Assembly: GCA_016718505.1 (NCBI GenBank)
Contig: JADKDE010000003.1
Coordinates: 1 to 64,000, forward strand
DNA length: 64,000 bases
Source of the DNA: Saprospiraceae bacterium
GTDB taxonomy: Bacteria > Bacteroidota > Bacteroidia > Chitinophagales > Saprospiraceae
Direction of reading: 5' to 3'
Shown here: positions 1 to 8,908 of the stretch, in pieces
Numbering within the stretch: position 1 is the first letter of the stretch
Layout of the letters: each line of letters begins with the position of its first letter
Made by a program: the position numbers and the translations under genes
The notes under the pieces: generated by a model
Told to the model about the DNA's origin: nothing
Database searches by the model: none
Seen by the model: the letters and a program-made list of their open reading frames with translations, nothing else

Positions 1-536
1 GCTGCCAGCATATTGGTAAGCGCTTGGTCGGAATAGCTAGATAGCTGAGCTTGTTGTGATTTTTGCTTTTCAGGGTAATCTATAGGTAGCTCCTCTCTGG
101 GATCTCCTTCTTGATCTTCAAGCATGACTCCAGCCTCTTCTAGGATATAATCATACGTATAGATAGGACATTCAAATCTGACTGCAAGCGCTAGGGCATC
201 TGAAGTGCGGCTATCTATTTCATAGGTTGATCCGTGATGTAAACATATCAACTTCGCATAAAACACACCTTCCAACAGTTCAGAAATGATTACTTCTTCG
301 ATTTTAATTTCAAAGGTATCCAAAGTATGTTTGAACAAATCATGCGTCAAGGGCCGACTAGGGATCATTCGCTCTAATGCCACTGCGATCGCCTGTGCTT
401 CAGGTCCTCCTATGACGATAGGTAAGCGACGTGCACCGTTTACTTCACCTAACACGATAGCATAATTCTGCTTGTTGGCGATGCTATGCGACAAGGCTAT
501 AATTTCTAACTCTATCTTTGACCTTTTTTTAGTCAT
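1..536 (-). CDS. Bifunctional nuclease (BFN/DUF151) family protein, C-terminus cut by window edge
   Basis: Reading from the ATG at 536 gives MTKKRSKIELEIIALSHS..., with the BFN-domain features NYAIVLGE, ARRLPIVIGGPEAQAI and, near residue 105, YEIDSRTSDALALAVR. This family (DUF151) has members reported to have nuclease activity; in Bacteroidota it is a small conserved cytoplasmic protein, often with a UvrB/UvrC-like motif at the C-terminus. That tail would lie outside the window, since the frame is still open at base 1. The stop of this gene is not visible. It starts only about 10 bases after the end of etfA on the same strand, so etfB-etfA-BFN probably form one transcript. The family assignment is confident; the biological role in this organism is not known. 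Confidence 0.85.
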   Translation of the reverse strand, partial: MTKKRSKIELEIIALSHSIANKQNYAIVLGEVNGARRLPIVIGGPEAQAIAVALERMIPSRPLTHDLFKHTLDTFEIKIEEVIISELLEGVFYAKLICLHHGSTYEIDSRTSDALALAVRFECPIYTYDYILEEAGVMLEDQEGDPREELPIDYPEKQKSQQAQLSSYSDQALTNMLA

Positions 537-545
537 AACTATTTA

Positions 546-1493
546 TCAAGAATGGGTTTCTTTGAATTTTTTAACTGCTTCCGTGAGTTTCGGAACTATT
601 TCGAATAGATCTCCACAAACTCCATAGTCTCCAGCTTTGAAAAACGGCGCCTCTGGATCCTTATTTATGACAACTATTGTTTTAGAATTGTTCACGCCAG
701 CTAGGTGTTGTATCGCTCCCGAAATGCCTATTGCAAAATAAAGATTCGGACGTATAGCTATCCCTGTCTGCCCCACGTGTTCATGATGAGGTCTCCAGCC
801 AGCATCGGCCACTGGTCTAGAACAAGCCGTAGTTGCACCCAATGCTTTGGCCAAGTCTTCAATTATCCCCCAATTTGATGGATCTTTCAGACCTCTTCCT
901 GCTGATACTACTATCTCTGCTTCTGGCAATGGAACAGTACCCTCTACCCTTTTGATTTCTAATACTTTGGTTGAACTCTGTGCTGCGCCAAGATCGATGG
1001 TTTCTACAGCTACAGATTGACCAATTGCGATAGGCTTCATGGTATTTCCCATCACAGAAATAACTTTTGTAGCACTTTTTATTTGGTATTTGATGGTTGC
1101 TTTTCCTGAAAATACTGATTTTGAGAACAAGTCGCCTTCTGGAAGCGCATTCACGCCAGAGACAATCCCCGCCCCTAATCTAACTGCAACTCGACCAGCC
1201 AATGACTTTCCAAACGAACTGTGACTAAAGATTACGATATTTCCATTATGTGAAGAAGAAAAATCAGCAATTGCTTTTGCCCAGACCTTTGAATCAAATG
1301 CACCCGAGTCCAATCCTTTTATTTTATATACTTTTGAAGCACCATATTGTCCCAGGACATCGCCATTGGTTGTATCTTCTGTTACCAAAGCTATAATATC
1401 CTGAACGCCCATTTGGTGAGCAAAACTCACTACTTCAAAAGCTGACTTTTTACAAATTCCTTTTTGACTTTCTCCAAAAACTATTGCTGTCAT
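546..1493 (-). CDS. etfA: Electron transfer flavoprotein subunit alpha
   Basis: A 315-residue protein, the normal ETF-alpha length. The C-terminal FAD-binding domain is clear: SAGRGLKD near residue 198, then VGQTGIAIRPNLYFAIGISG and HLAGVNNSKTIVVINKDPEAP, ending in DYGVCGDLFEIVPKL. ETF is a soluble alpha/beta heterodimer that takes electrons from acyl-CoA and related dehydrogenases and passes them to ETF:quinone oxidoreductase. It lies 19 bases downstream of etfB on the same strand, the usual order and tight spacing of the heterodimer operon. No dehydrogenase gene is adjacent, so the substrate pathway cannot be told; fatty-acid beta-oxidation or branched-chain amino acid breakdown is the usual one. 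Confidence 0.96.
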   Translation of the reverse strand: MTAIVFGESQKGICKKSAFEVVSFAHQMGVQDIIALVTEDTTNGDVLGQYGASKVYKIKGLDSGAFDSKVWAKAIADFSSSHNGNIVIFSHSSFGKSLAGRVAVRLGAGIVSGVNALPEGDLFSKSVFSGKATIKYQIKSATKVISVMGNTMKPIAIGQSVAVETIDLGAAQSSTKVLEIKRVEGTVPLPEAEIVVSAGRGLKDPSNWGIIEDLAKALGATTACSRPVADAGWRPHHEHVGQTGIAIRPNLYFAIGISGAIQHLAGVNNSKTIVVINKDPEAPFFKAGDYGVCGDLFEIVPKLTEAVKKFKETHS

Positions 1494-1512
1494 AAAATGA
1501 TTAATTTTTTGA

Positions 1513-2253
1513 TTATAAAACTTTGGCCTCCTCGCTAAGCAATCTTACAAGCTCGTCCATATCGTTGGGATCCACCATTTTGATACTTGACTTGGCTGGT
1601 GGCACCGTAAATCCGATGGTCTGAATCTTTGATTCGAATCCTACGGGTTCTACCACGGTAAGAGGCTTTGATTTTGCCATCATGATCCCTTTCATATTGG
1701 GAATTCTTTGCTCGGCCAATCCCTTTGCGGCACTTATAACGCATGGGAGATTCAACTCGCTTATTTCTACACCGCCTTCGATATCTCTTTGCACGATGGC
1801 TTTGCTTCCATCGAGCGTTAAAGATGATGCGTAGCTTACATACGGAAGGTCCAAATATTCGGCCAACATTGCACCCAATTCTGACCCGTTATAGTCGATG
1901 GTTTCTTTACCCACTATGATGAGGTCAAATCCTTTTGATTTGGCATACTCTGCTATTTGAAAAGCTGTGAACATAGAATCTGTTGGCTCGGCATTAATCC
2001 TAACCGCCTCATCAGCCCCAATGGCAAGCGCTTTACGAATGATGGCTTCCGTATCCGATCCACCTACATTCAGAGCTACTACATTGCCTCCAACCTGCTC
2101 CTTAATCTCTATGGCGCGTACCAATGCGTACCATTCATCATAAGGATTCATTATGAATTGGACACCATCGGAATTAAATTCTTTAGAATCGTTCTTAAAA
2201 GAAATTTTTGCGGTTGTGTCTGGGGTTTTGCTTATACAAACTAAAATATTCAT
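1513..2253 (-). CDS. etfB: Electron transfer flavoprotein subunit beta
   Basis: A 246-residue protein beginning MNILVCISKTPDTTAKI, the typical N-terminus of ETF-beta. Family signatures include the NPYDEWYALVRAIEIKE segment, the AIGADEAVRI segment and the LIIVGKETIDYNGSELGAML segment, followed by EQRIPNMKGIMMAKSKPL near residue 180, which matches the conserved recognition-loop region. It binds AMP and packs against EtfA to form the electron-carrying flavoprotein. It is the first gene of the minus-strand group etfB-etfA-BFN, with an 80-base gap to the end of the LtaS-like gene upstream. Nothing is odd about it. Confidence 0.96.
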   Translation of the reverse strand: MNILVCISKTPDTTAKISFKNDSKEFNSDGVQFIMNPYDEWYALVRAIEIKEQVGGNVVALNVGGSDTEAIIRKALAIGADEAVRINAEPTDSMFTAFQIAEYAKSKGFDLIIVGKETIDYNGSELGAMLAEYLDLPYVSYASSLTLDGSKAIVQRDIEGGVEISELNLPCVISAAKGLAEQRIPNMKGIMMAKSKPLTVVEPVGFESKIQTIGFTVPPAKSSIKMVDPNDMDELVRLLSEEAKVL

Positions 2254-2333
2254 TAAAATAAATTTTTCGGACGCAAATATATGATTTTCTTGGCTAAAAA
2301 GCGAATCAAAATTATGTACCTGAATCTCTTTTG

Positions 2334-4190
2334 TTAATAGTGGATGAATTGTTCGAATAAAATCTGAAGGTAGGCTTTGGCCTGATCTGCTTGCTTTTCA
2401 GTGATAGGCGGGTTGCTTTGGTCCAGTGTTTTTTGAGACTTATTCTCTTTAACGATATACCCTTTTTTGACGATCCATCCCATGCCGTCTTCAAATGAAA
2501 AATAGGCAAAATCTTTCCTTTTAGGATTTAATAAATCATTGCTCCACTGGAATTCTGAATCATCGATGCCCAATTGTTTTAGTATAGTGCTGGCGATATC
2601 TACTTGACTTCCTATCTTTTTTATTTTCTTTCCGCGATACTTGTATTTCAAGGGTTCCCCAAAGATGATGAGCGGAATATGATATCTCTTCGGATCAGTA
2701 ATGTTTAATCCCTTTGGGAGAGAGTGCCCGTGATCTGCCGCCATAACAAAGAGGGTGTTATGATACCATTTTTTGGTTTTTATCGAATCAAAATAACTTC
2801 TCAAGGCCGTATCCGTATAATGCGCCGCATTGCAAAATAACTCAGCAGTCCCTTCTTCCTTATACATCGGTGGGATGGGTATCGTGAATGGCTCATGGCT
2901 TGTCAGGGTGATGAGGTAAGAATAAAAAGGAGTTGGAACGGTATCCAAATCCACCCCTTGCTGCTGCAATACGTGACCATCATCCATACCCCATGGGGAA
3001 GACCGAATCCCTTTAAAATGCGATTGATCGTATATTTGATTAAATCCAGATATGACTGCGTAAGACTTAAAGTTGCCAAAATTTATCTCCCCTCCGTAGT
3101 AGAAGGACGTATGATACCCTGTTTCAGCAGCGTTTTGGCTAAATGATGGCAAATGGCCTATTTTTTCAGTATGCTTGATGATACTGGTGGTTGGTTGAGC
3201 TGGAAATGCACTCTGCAGACTGGTCAATCCTTGATCAGTGCGCAGTCCAGGTGAATATATCCTAGTAAATAGCAGCCCCTTCCCTGCTAAGGAATCAAGA
3301 AACGGCATCACCCCTTGATCTTCGCCCAAACACTCAAAAAGACTAGCAGTTAAGCTCTCCAACTGTATAAATACGATATTTGGACGATTTTGATTGAGCA
3401 CTTTGAGTGGTCGATTCTTTCGATGTTTGAACAGCTCATTTTTCAGATTATCGGCTTTGATCAAATCGAACTGGGCGTAAGGATTTTTATCATTAGTATT
3501 CCTATTTAGTAAAACATTGTGCACCAAATACCAAACCGAATTGATCGTCAAAAAATTTAATGTCTGATTATTAGAATAGTTGGCCACACTTTCGTTGATA
3601 GGTATTTTTTGAAATCCTCCCCTAATGGGTAAAATCAACAAAGGCGCAAACAACAAAAAGCTCGCCAGTCTCTTTTTCATCCCTGAAAAATAAAATGAGC
3701 CATTCCAATATTCCCTCGTAAAGATGAACCACCTCCACACCTCTATCACGATCAATACATATATCAAAAAGAAGGTAAAATATAGCCAAATAGGCAGATT
3801 GCCCATAGATGCCGCCGCTTCCCTAGGAAAAAACAAGTAAGTCACGGCTCTATAGTTGATCTTGGTACTCCATGAGGTGATAATTCCAAGTTCCGAACAG
3901 TAAATTATCCCCGTGGCACAGACCAAAATGATCGTGTAGATATAAATCCATTTTTTATAGAAAAGAGATTCACAAAAGATAGAAATAAAGTAAATAAGCA
4001 AAGGAACCACAAGAAAATAAGCAGCAACAGAGGCATCCAATCTGAGACCATACAGAAATGATTCCAACTTATGCCCCCACTGGATTTGTCCCAACTCATT
4101 GCTGAAATACATAAGCCCAATGCTGCGCAAAATGGCAAAATTGATGAGCCAAAAAATGAAATATTTAACAAAAAACTTGATAGCTCCCAA
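2334..4190 (-). CDS. LTA synthase-like membrane phosphotransferase / sulfatase
   Basis: 618 residues. About five hydrophobic segments in the first 210 residues are followed by an extracytoplasmic alkaline-phosphatase/sulfatase domain. Visible landmarks are NIVFIQLESLTAS (metal-binding Glu), GLRTDQGLTSLQSAFPAQP with the probable catalytic Thr, FYYGGEINFGN, WGMDDGH, TLTSHEPF and the metal-binding MAADHGHSLP near residue 510. This layout is that of the LtaS/OpgB family, which moves phosphoglycerol or phosphoethanolamine onto envelope glycans or lipids. A Gram-negative bacterium has no lipoteichoic acid, so the substrate is unknown. The start is a TTG at 4190: an in-frame stop lies four codons upstream and there is no ATG before the first membrane segment. 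It is alone on its strand. Confidence 0.85.
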   Translation of the reverse strand: MGAIKFFVKYFIFWLINFAILRSIGLMYFSNELGQIQWGHKLESFLYGLRLDASVAAYFLVVPLLIYFISIFCESLFYKKWIYIYTIILVCATGIIYCSELGIITSWSTKINYRAVTYLFFPREAAASMGNLPIWLYFTFFLIYVLIVIEVWRWFIFTREYWNGSFYFSGMKKRLASFLLFAPLLILPIRGGFQKIPINESVANYSNNQTLNFLTINSVWYLVHNVLLNRNTNDKNPYAQFDLIKADNLKNELFKHRKNRPLKVLNQNRPNIVFIQLESLTASLFECLGEDQGVMPFLDSLAGKGLLFTRIYSPGLRTDQGLTSLQSAFPAQPTTSIIKHTEKIGHLPSFSQNAAETGYHTSFYYGGEINFGNFKSYAVISGFNQIYDQSHFKGIRSSPWGMDDGHVLQQQGVDLDTVPTPFYSYLITLTSHEPFTIPIPPMYKEEGTAELFCNAAHYTDTALRSYFDSIKTKKWYHNTLFVMAADHGHSLPKGLNITDPKRYHIPLIIFGEPLKYKYRGKKIKKIGSQVDIASTILKQLGIDDSEFQWSNDLLNPKRKDFAYFSFEDGMGWIVKKGYIVKENKSQKTLDQSNPPITEKQADQAKAYLQILFEQFIHY

Positions 4191-4387
4191 TGATTTACTT
4201 TTTACTTATACACCTCATTTCTAACTAAGTCTTCAGGCAAATATAAAAAGAATTTGAACCAAACCTTTTTTTCAAGGAGAAATAATCGCAGCATAACAGC
4301 AAGACAGGAACTAATATTTTTAGGAATTTGAGAACCGTAGATTCATGAAAATAAATAAGGCGCAAAATTTACTTCCGCGCCTTATTG

Positions 4388-4460
4388 TGGTACCTCCAGG
4401 AATCGAACCAGGGACACATGGATTTTCAGTCCATTGCTCTACCAACTGAGCTAAGGTACC
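4388..4460 (-). tRNA. tRNA-Phe (GAA)
   Basis: On the minus strand a 73-nt cloverleaf folds with a 7-bp acceptor stem (GGTACCT with AGGTACC), a D arm containing AGTTGGTAGAGC, a perfect 5-bp anticodon stem ATGGA/TCCAT around the loop CTGAAAA (anticodon GAA, Phe), and a T arm with GGTTCGATTCC. CCA is not encoded. Confidence 0.97.
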
Positions 4461-4572
4461 TCCTCATTCAAAGGGACTGCAAAAGTATATATTTCATCTC
4501 ATTATTTCAAAATTTTATTCAAATTAATTTTCGTTTATCACAAAAAATCCCTCGAAAAACGATTTATTTCTA

Positions 4573-4580
4573 TACCTTTG
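4573..4580 (+). promoter_or_regulatory. Putative -7 element upstream of parA
   Basis: TACCTTTG matches the Bacteroidota -7 consensus TAnnTTTG and lies 56 bases before the parA start. I see no good TTG at the -33 position, so this is a half-supported promoter. Confidence 0.45.
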
Positions 4581-4636
4581 CCGTGCAATCTTTACAAAAG
4601 TTATTTTTTTAATCTTTTACATATATACAGATCAGA

Positions 4637-5404
4637 ATGGGAAAAATAGTGGCCATTGCCAATCAAAAAGGTGGAGTGGGCAAGACTACAACTGCCATAA
4701 ACCTAGCCGCTTGCGTAGCTGTCTTAGAGAAAAAAGTACTACTTATAGATGCTGACCCACAAGCCAATGCGACCAGTGGCATCGGGATAGACCCCGCTGA
4801 TGTCAAGACCAGCCTTTACGAGTGCTTGGTCAATGGCACCCCCATCCAAGACGCCATCCTTAATACCGAAATTCCCTTTTTGGACGTGCTGCCCTCTCAT
4901 ATCGACTTGGTCGGTGCCGAACTAGAACTGGTCAATTTCGAGAATCGTGAACACGTTATGGCCAAGGTCATTGCCCCCATCAAGGACCAATACGATTATA
5001 TATTTATAGACTGTCTGCCTTCCCTTGGCATCATTACCATCAATGCATTGACGGCCGCCGATACCGTTATTATTCCGATCCAATGCGAGATTTTCGCCCT
5101 AGAAGGCTTTTCAAAATTGCGCAATACGATCACCTTGGTCAAAAAACAGCTGAATCCCGCCCTTGAAATCGAAGGAGTCATCCTGTCCATGTACGACAAG
5201 CGTTTACGCTTAGCCAATTTGGTGGTCTCAGAAGTTCGAAAGCTCAACAAGGACAAAGTTTTTGATACCATCATTCACCGAAATTCTAGGATTTCAGAAG
5301 CTCCAAGCGTGCACCAACCCGTAATTCTCTACGATGCAGGTTCCAAAGGCGCAACGAATTTTATCAACCTCGCCAATGAGTTTTTGAAAAAGAATAAAAA
5401 GTAA
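4637..5404 (+). CDS. parA: ParA/Soj family chromosome-partitioning ATPase
   Basis: 255 residues with the deviant Walker A motif KGGVGKTTTAINLA at about residue 11, the DADPQANATSG segment near 40, and the Walker B-like YIFIDCLPSLGIITINAL near 118. Length and sequence match chromosomal ParA/Soj, which forms ATP-dependent dimers on the nucleoid and moves or positions ParB-parS complexes. In most Bacteroidota parB follows parA directly, but here the next 430 bases hold only a GC-rich island and then a DUF1573 gene on the same strand. The ParB partner must be elsewhere, or this copy acts without one. The first ATG has no in-frame alternative of note. Confidence 0.92.
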   Translation: MGKIVAIANQKGGVGKTTTAINLAACVAVLEKKVLLIDADPQANATSGIGIDPADVKTSLYECLVNGTPIQDAILNTEIPFLDVLPSHIDLVGAELELVNFENREHVMAKVIAPIKDQYDYIFIDCLPSLGIITINALTAADTVIIPIQCEIFALEGFSKLRNTITLVKKQLNPALEIEGVILSMYDKRLRLANLVVSEVRKLNKDKVFDTIIHRNSRISEAPSVHQPVILYDAGSKGATNFINLANEFLKKNKK

Positions 5405-5413
5405 AGTTTTTTA

Positions 5414-5556
5414 GGGGCTGTGCCCTTCGACTACGTCTTCAGGTCGGGTCGTCCATGGGTTCGCTGCGCTCCGTCTCTCATCCCTCACTGCGTTCTTGAT
5501 TCGAGACTCTTCTTTTCAAGAAGACCATTCCCACCCCTCACAGACTAGGTTTTGCA
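5414..5556. repeat. GC-rich intergenic island (imperfect palindromic repeat type)
   Basis: The 430-base gap between parA and the DUF1573 gene begins with a stretch much richer in G and C than its surroundings, containing GGGGCTGTGCCC, TTCGACTACG, TCGGGTCG, GCTGCGCTCCG and CTTTTCAAGAAGA palindromic pieces. It has no convincing reading frame. Similar islands lie at 27303-27385 and 56010-56145. They resemble in style the GC-rich palindromic intergenic sequences common in Bacteroidota genomes; exact family membership is not shown here. The remainder of the gap to 5834 is AT-rich with no gene. Confidence 0.5.
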
Positions 5557-5777
5557 CCAGTTTTCAAGATTAAAATTTAATATTTAACTTTATTATAACA
5601 AAAATTGGTATCATAATTGCATTTCATTGCTATAAATTTGTCAAAGAATTGCTGATGAGCAATTTTTTTCAAAAGAATACTAAAGTAAAATTCTGGTGAA
5701 AAAACGAGGTTTAACAATTAACTTTATATTAACGAGAATTTAAAAAAATATTGTATGTTTTCTCGTTTTTAACCATG

Positions 5778-5785
5778 TAACTTTG
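5778..5785 (+). promoter_or_regulatory. Putative -7 element upstream of the DUF1573 gene
   Basis: TAACTTTG fits TAnnTTTG, 50 bases before the ATG at 5835. A TTG at 5751 is about 24 bases further upstream, slightly longer than the usual 19-21 spacing, so support is moderate. Confidence 0.4.
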
Positions 5786-5834
5786 CATCATCAATTAAAT
5801 AAAAATATTTTAAATTAATAAAAGTAATCCAATT

Positions 5835-6288
5835 ATGAAAAAAATTCTTTCTTTGTTAACTTTTTGTGCATTATTCGCTACTACCATCATGGCTCAGTCT
5901 AAAGGACCCAGTCATGAACTTTAAAGAAACGACTCTTGATTATGGTGAAATCGAACAAGGATCTGAACCTTTAAGAAAATTCAAATTTACCAATACTGGC
6001 GATGCTCCTTTGATCATCTCAAATGCTTCTGGAAGCTGCGGATGTACTGTACCTGAGTGGCCAAAAGAACCAATAGCTCCAGGTAAATCATCTACTATTG
6101 ACGTAAGATATGATACAAATCGTCCAGGTGCTTTCACTAAAACTGTAACTTTGACTTCTAACGAAGAAGGCAAAACCAAAGTATTGACTATCAAAGGTAT
6201 AGTAAAAACTAAGCCTCAACCAGAAAGCGCACCAGCTATCCAAAACAGCCCACTTGGTGCACCACAAAAATCAAATGTAAAAGGATAA
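5835..6288 (+). CDS. DUF1573 exported protein, frameshifted inside the signal-peptide junction
   Basis: The ATG at 5835 opens a classic signal peptide (MKKILSLLTFCALFATTIMAQ) but this frame stops at 5922-5924. In the next frame, from the ATG at 5914, runs a complete DUF1573 domain: MNFKETTLDYGEIEQGSEP, then FTNTGDAPLIISNASGSCGC, and VRYDTNRPGAFTKTVTLTSNE. DUF1573 proteins are exported Ig/ASPM-SPD-2-Hydin-like domains abundant in Bacteroidota, of unknown role. Removing one base at about 5907-5910 (CCCA) joins the two frames as AQSKGPVMNFKE, so the intact product would be about 150 residues with a cleaved signal. I take the break as a sequencing indel or a very recent mutation. Without it only a signal-less protein from 5914 is made. 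Confidence 0.8.
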
Positions 6289-6312
6289 TTTTTTCCTAAT
6301 TTACCAATACAT

Positions 6313-6344
6313 AAGCCCAGTTCTTTGTTGAATTGGGCTTTTTT
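6313..6344 (+). terminator. Rho-independent terminator after the DUF1573 gene
   Basis: AAGCCCA and TGGGCTT pair, extended inward by G-T and TTC/GAA pairs, with a short loop and a following TTTTT run. It ends the DUF1573 transcript and lies just before the ZIP transporter gene. Confidence 0.85.
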
Positions 6345-6377
6345 GTTTACTTTGCTACCCAATTTCTTTTTATACCG

Positions 6378-7076
6378 ATGACGTTATTAATCATAGTAGT
6401 CCTTGCCATCCTAGCTTTGGGAACGATACTTGCGTATCTACCTACTTTCGACTATAAATACAAAAAGGAAATTTTCGTCGTTTGCGGGGCTTTTATCATG
6501 GGGATTAACTTCCTCAAGATTCTTCCCTTCGGTATTCTCAAAATTGGGGAACAAGCTGGGCTATATTTGTTGCTCGGTTTTTTCATCCAACTGCTGTTTG
6601 AAAAAATGTCTGAAGGCGTGGAACATGGGCATATACACCACCACCACTCGGCTCCGCCTACCTTTGGATTTCAGATCATACTGGGTTTAAGCCTACATTC
6701 CATACTAGAAGCGTTGCCATTGGCTCAGCTATTGCAGGAAGAACCAGAAGTTTTCCACAAGTATTTACTTGGAATTTTAGTTCATCATTTGCCTGCGACA
6801 TTGGCTTTGGTTTCCATTCTAAGGCTATCGGGATTCTCAATGAAGTTGGTCTGGGCTGGAATTTTATTTTTTAGTTTGTCCACGCCATTTGGTTTTTGGA
6901 TTGGCAAAAGTTTTAGTATCAATTATGTCGGTGAATTGCTTTGTATTGCGTCAGGCTCTTTGATGCATATCTCCACCACCGTCATCTTCGAAACCGAAGG
7001 CAAGAAAGACCATCATTTTGACTGGAAAAAAATATTTCTCATAGGCTTTGGGATTGGCTTGGCTTTCTTTATTTAA
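6378..7076 (+). CDS. ZIP family metal transporter
   Basis: 232 residues from the ATG at 6378; a longer frame from a TTG at 6333 would start inside the terminator hairpin of the preceding gene, so I reject it. The protein is almost wholly hydrophobic, with about seven to eight membrane segments and a His-rich cytoplasmic loop (GVEHGHIHHHH near residue 90). The ZIP metal-site motifs are recognisable as GLSLHSILEALPL and LVHHLPATLAL, where His and Glu residues of membrane helices IV and V line the metal path. ZIP proteins import divalent metals such as zinc or iron. The Glu of the second motif is replaced by Ala, so selectivity may differ. It converges on and overlaps the hscA-like gene by four bases. 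Confidence 0.8.
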   Translation: MTLLIIVVLAILALGTILAYLPTFDYKYKKEIFVVCGAFIMGINFLKILPFGILKIGEQAGLYLLLGFFIQLLFEKMSEGVEHGHIHHHHSAPPTFGFQIILGLSLHSILEALPLAQLLQEEPEVFHKYLLGILVHHLPATLALVSILRLSGFSMKLVWAGILFFSLSTPFGFWIGKSFSINYVGELLCIASGSLMHISTTVIFETEGKKDHHFDWKKIFLIGFGIGLAFFI

Positions 7077-8908
7077 TCATTAGCATCCGTCAATTTAGTT
7101 CCCTTCAGGGCTTGGGAGATATTGATATCAAGTATCCTTTCGGCCATTGGTCTTGTAGTCATATTCATCGACTCCATAAACAAATGAATGGCTTGAGGAT
7201 TCGTTTCGGTAGATAAATTTTCTAGACCTGACATCAGTTTCGCCAATTGTTCTAGCTCCGCTTCCGACAGAATATTTAAATTTTCGATGTAAAACTTTTT
7301 AGTGGATAATAATAACTGAGCGGATTCAACCCTAGCCTCAATCAAAGCTTTTTTTGCCTGATCATCTTTTGCATACTGGATACTTTCTAGCAACATTTTC
7401 CCCATCTCTTCTTCAGATAGGCTATTCGCTGTTTTTATCAAGACTTCAGTAGATACCCCAGATCTCAACTCTCTAGCCCTTACTTTGAGGATACAATCAG
7501 CATTTACCATAAAGGAAATTTCGATCTTAGGTAAACCAGCTGGCATCGGTGGGATCCCTTTCAGGATAAATTCTCCCAGCTTCCTATTGTCTTCGATGAG
7601 ATCTCTCTCTCCTTGAAACACTGATATTTTCAATTGAGTTTGTCCATCTTTTGAGGTAGTATAATTTCTACCCACACTAGCTGGTATTTTAGAATTTCTA
7701 GGCAATATGACATCCATCAGCCCACCAACAGTCTCAATACCCAAAGACAGGGGTGTGATATCCATCAGCAAAAACTCGGACGCCCCAGCCAATATATCTG
7801 CCTGAACCGCCGCACCTATGGCTACTACCTCGTCTGGATTCAATTCATTGCTGGGTTTTATACCAAATCGCTCTGTGATCGCTTCTTCTATAAATGGTAT
7901 CCTAGTACTTCCACCCACCAAAAGTATTTTATGTATGGCATCGATATCCAACTTGGCATCACGAAGCGCCTGGGTCATAAAAGAAAGGGTCTTAATTATG
8001 AGAGGAGTACAAAGTTCTTTATATTTTTCGTAAGTCAATTCCAATTCAAAGTCATCGTCACTCAATCGAAAAGTATGGCCAGGCTTCATTTCCTTTTTTG
8101 CTCTCTGTGCCGTAGCTACTAACTGACTCGGAGGGATGTTGGGATTGGTGCTATTCCAGAATTTTGCTATGGCTTGATCGATATCATCACCACCCAATTG
8201 CGTGTCGCCACATGTGGACAAGACTTCGAACGTGCCTTCTTGAATCCTAAGAATAGAAATATCAAACGTACCCCCTCCCAAATCATACACCATGATCGTT
8301 TGATCTTCTTCATTGTTGAGTCCATAAGCCAAAGCAGCAGCTGTCGGCTCGTTTACAACCCGCAAAACATCTAGACCAGCTAGTTTGCCAGCATCTCTCG
8401 TTGCTTGTCTCTGCGCATCATTAAAATAAGCAGGGACTGTAATGACAACTCGAGACACCATACAGCCCAAATGTCCTTCTGCCATTTTCTTTAACTCTCC
8501 TAAAATCAAGGCGCTCAACTCTACTGGAGAGTAAAACCGATCGTATATTTTAAGCTTGACCATTTTGTCCTCTCCTTGATCAAGAATGGTAAATTGATTT
8601 TTATACTCTTGCGCTGAAATCTCTTCAAAAGACCTACCAAGCAATCTTTTTACGGATAGGATGGTGGTCTCAGGGCTTTCGATGTATTTTTCTTTGGCTT
8701 CAGTACCGACGAAAAACTCTCCATTTTGTTCAAAATGTATCGCCGAAGGTACTAGACAAGTTTTGTTTTGAGCGTCTTGTATTACGATAGGTTTTCCATC
8801 TTTAATATAAGCAACCAAGCTATTGGTTGTGCCTAAGTCGATTCCCAGGATGGGTGCATTTGGCGATTGTGGCTCTACACTACCATCCTTTATGTTGATC
8901 GATATCAT
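7073..8908 (-). CDS. hscA: Hsp70 family chaperone, HscA type (Fe-S cluster assembly)
   Basis: 611 residues, close to HscA (about 616) and shorter than DnaK (about 635), with no DnaK-type acidic tail. The ATPase domain shows GIDLGTTNSLVAY at residue 22, VPAYFNDAQRQATRDAG, NEPTAAALAYG, YDLGGGTFDISIL and GGSTRIPFIEEAI. The substrate-binding domain begins at DITPLSLGIETVGGLMDVILPRN, whose wording is typical of HscA. HscA with HscB loads Fe-S clusters from IscU onto targets. Here isc genes are not adjacent; instead it overlaps by four bases (ATGA) the upstream PLP enzyme, a sulfur amino-acid enzyme, which makes a sulfur-metabolism link plausible. Distinguishing HscA from a DnaK paralogue rests on length and motif style. 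Confidence 0.8.
   Translation of the reverse strand: MISINIKDGSVEPQSPNAPILGIDLGTTNSLVAYIKDGKPIVIQDAQNKTCLVPSAIHFEQNGEFFVGTEAKEKYIESPETTILSVKRLLGRSFEEISAQEYKNQFTILDQGEDKMVKLKIYDRFYSPVELSALILGELKKMAEGHLGCMVSRVVITVPAYFNDAQRQATRDAGKLAGLDVLRVVNEPTAAALAYGLNNEEDQTIMVYDLGGGTFDISILRIQEGTFEVLSTCGDTQLGGDDIDQAIAKFWNSTNPNIPPSQLVATAQRAKKEMKPGHTFRLSDDDFELELTYEKYKELCTPLIIKTLSFMTQALRDAKLDIDAIHKILLVGGSTRIPFIEEAITERFGIKPSNELNPDEVVAIGAAVQADILAGASEFLLMDITPLSLGIETVGGLMDVILPRNSKIPASVGRNYTTSKDGQTQLKISVFQGERDLIEDNRKLGEFILKGIPPMPAGLPKIEISFMVNADCILKVRARELRSGVSTEVLIKTANSLSEEEMGKMLLESIQYAKDDQAKKALIEARVESAQLLLSTKKFYIENLNILSEAELEQLAKLMSGLENLSTETNPQAIHLFMESMNMTTRPMAERILDINISQALKGTKLTDAND

Noticed and set aside
6333..6377. 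Earlier TTG start for the ZIP transporter
   Set aside because: It falls inside the terminator hairpin of the DUF1573 gene; the ATG at 6378 is better.
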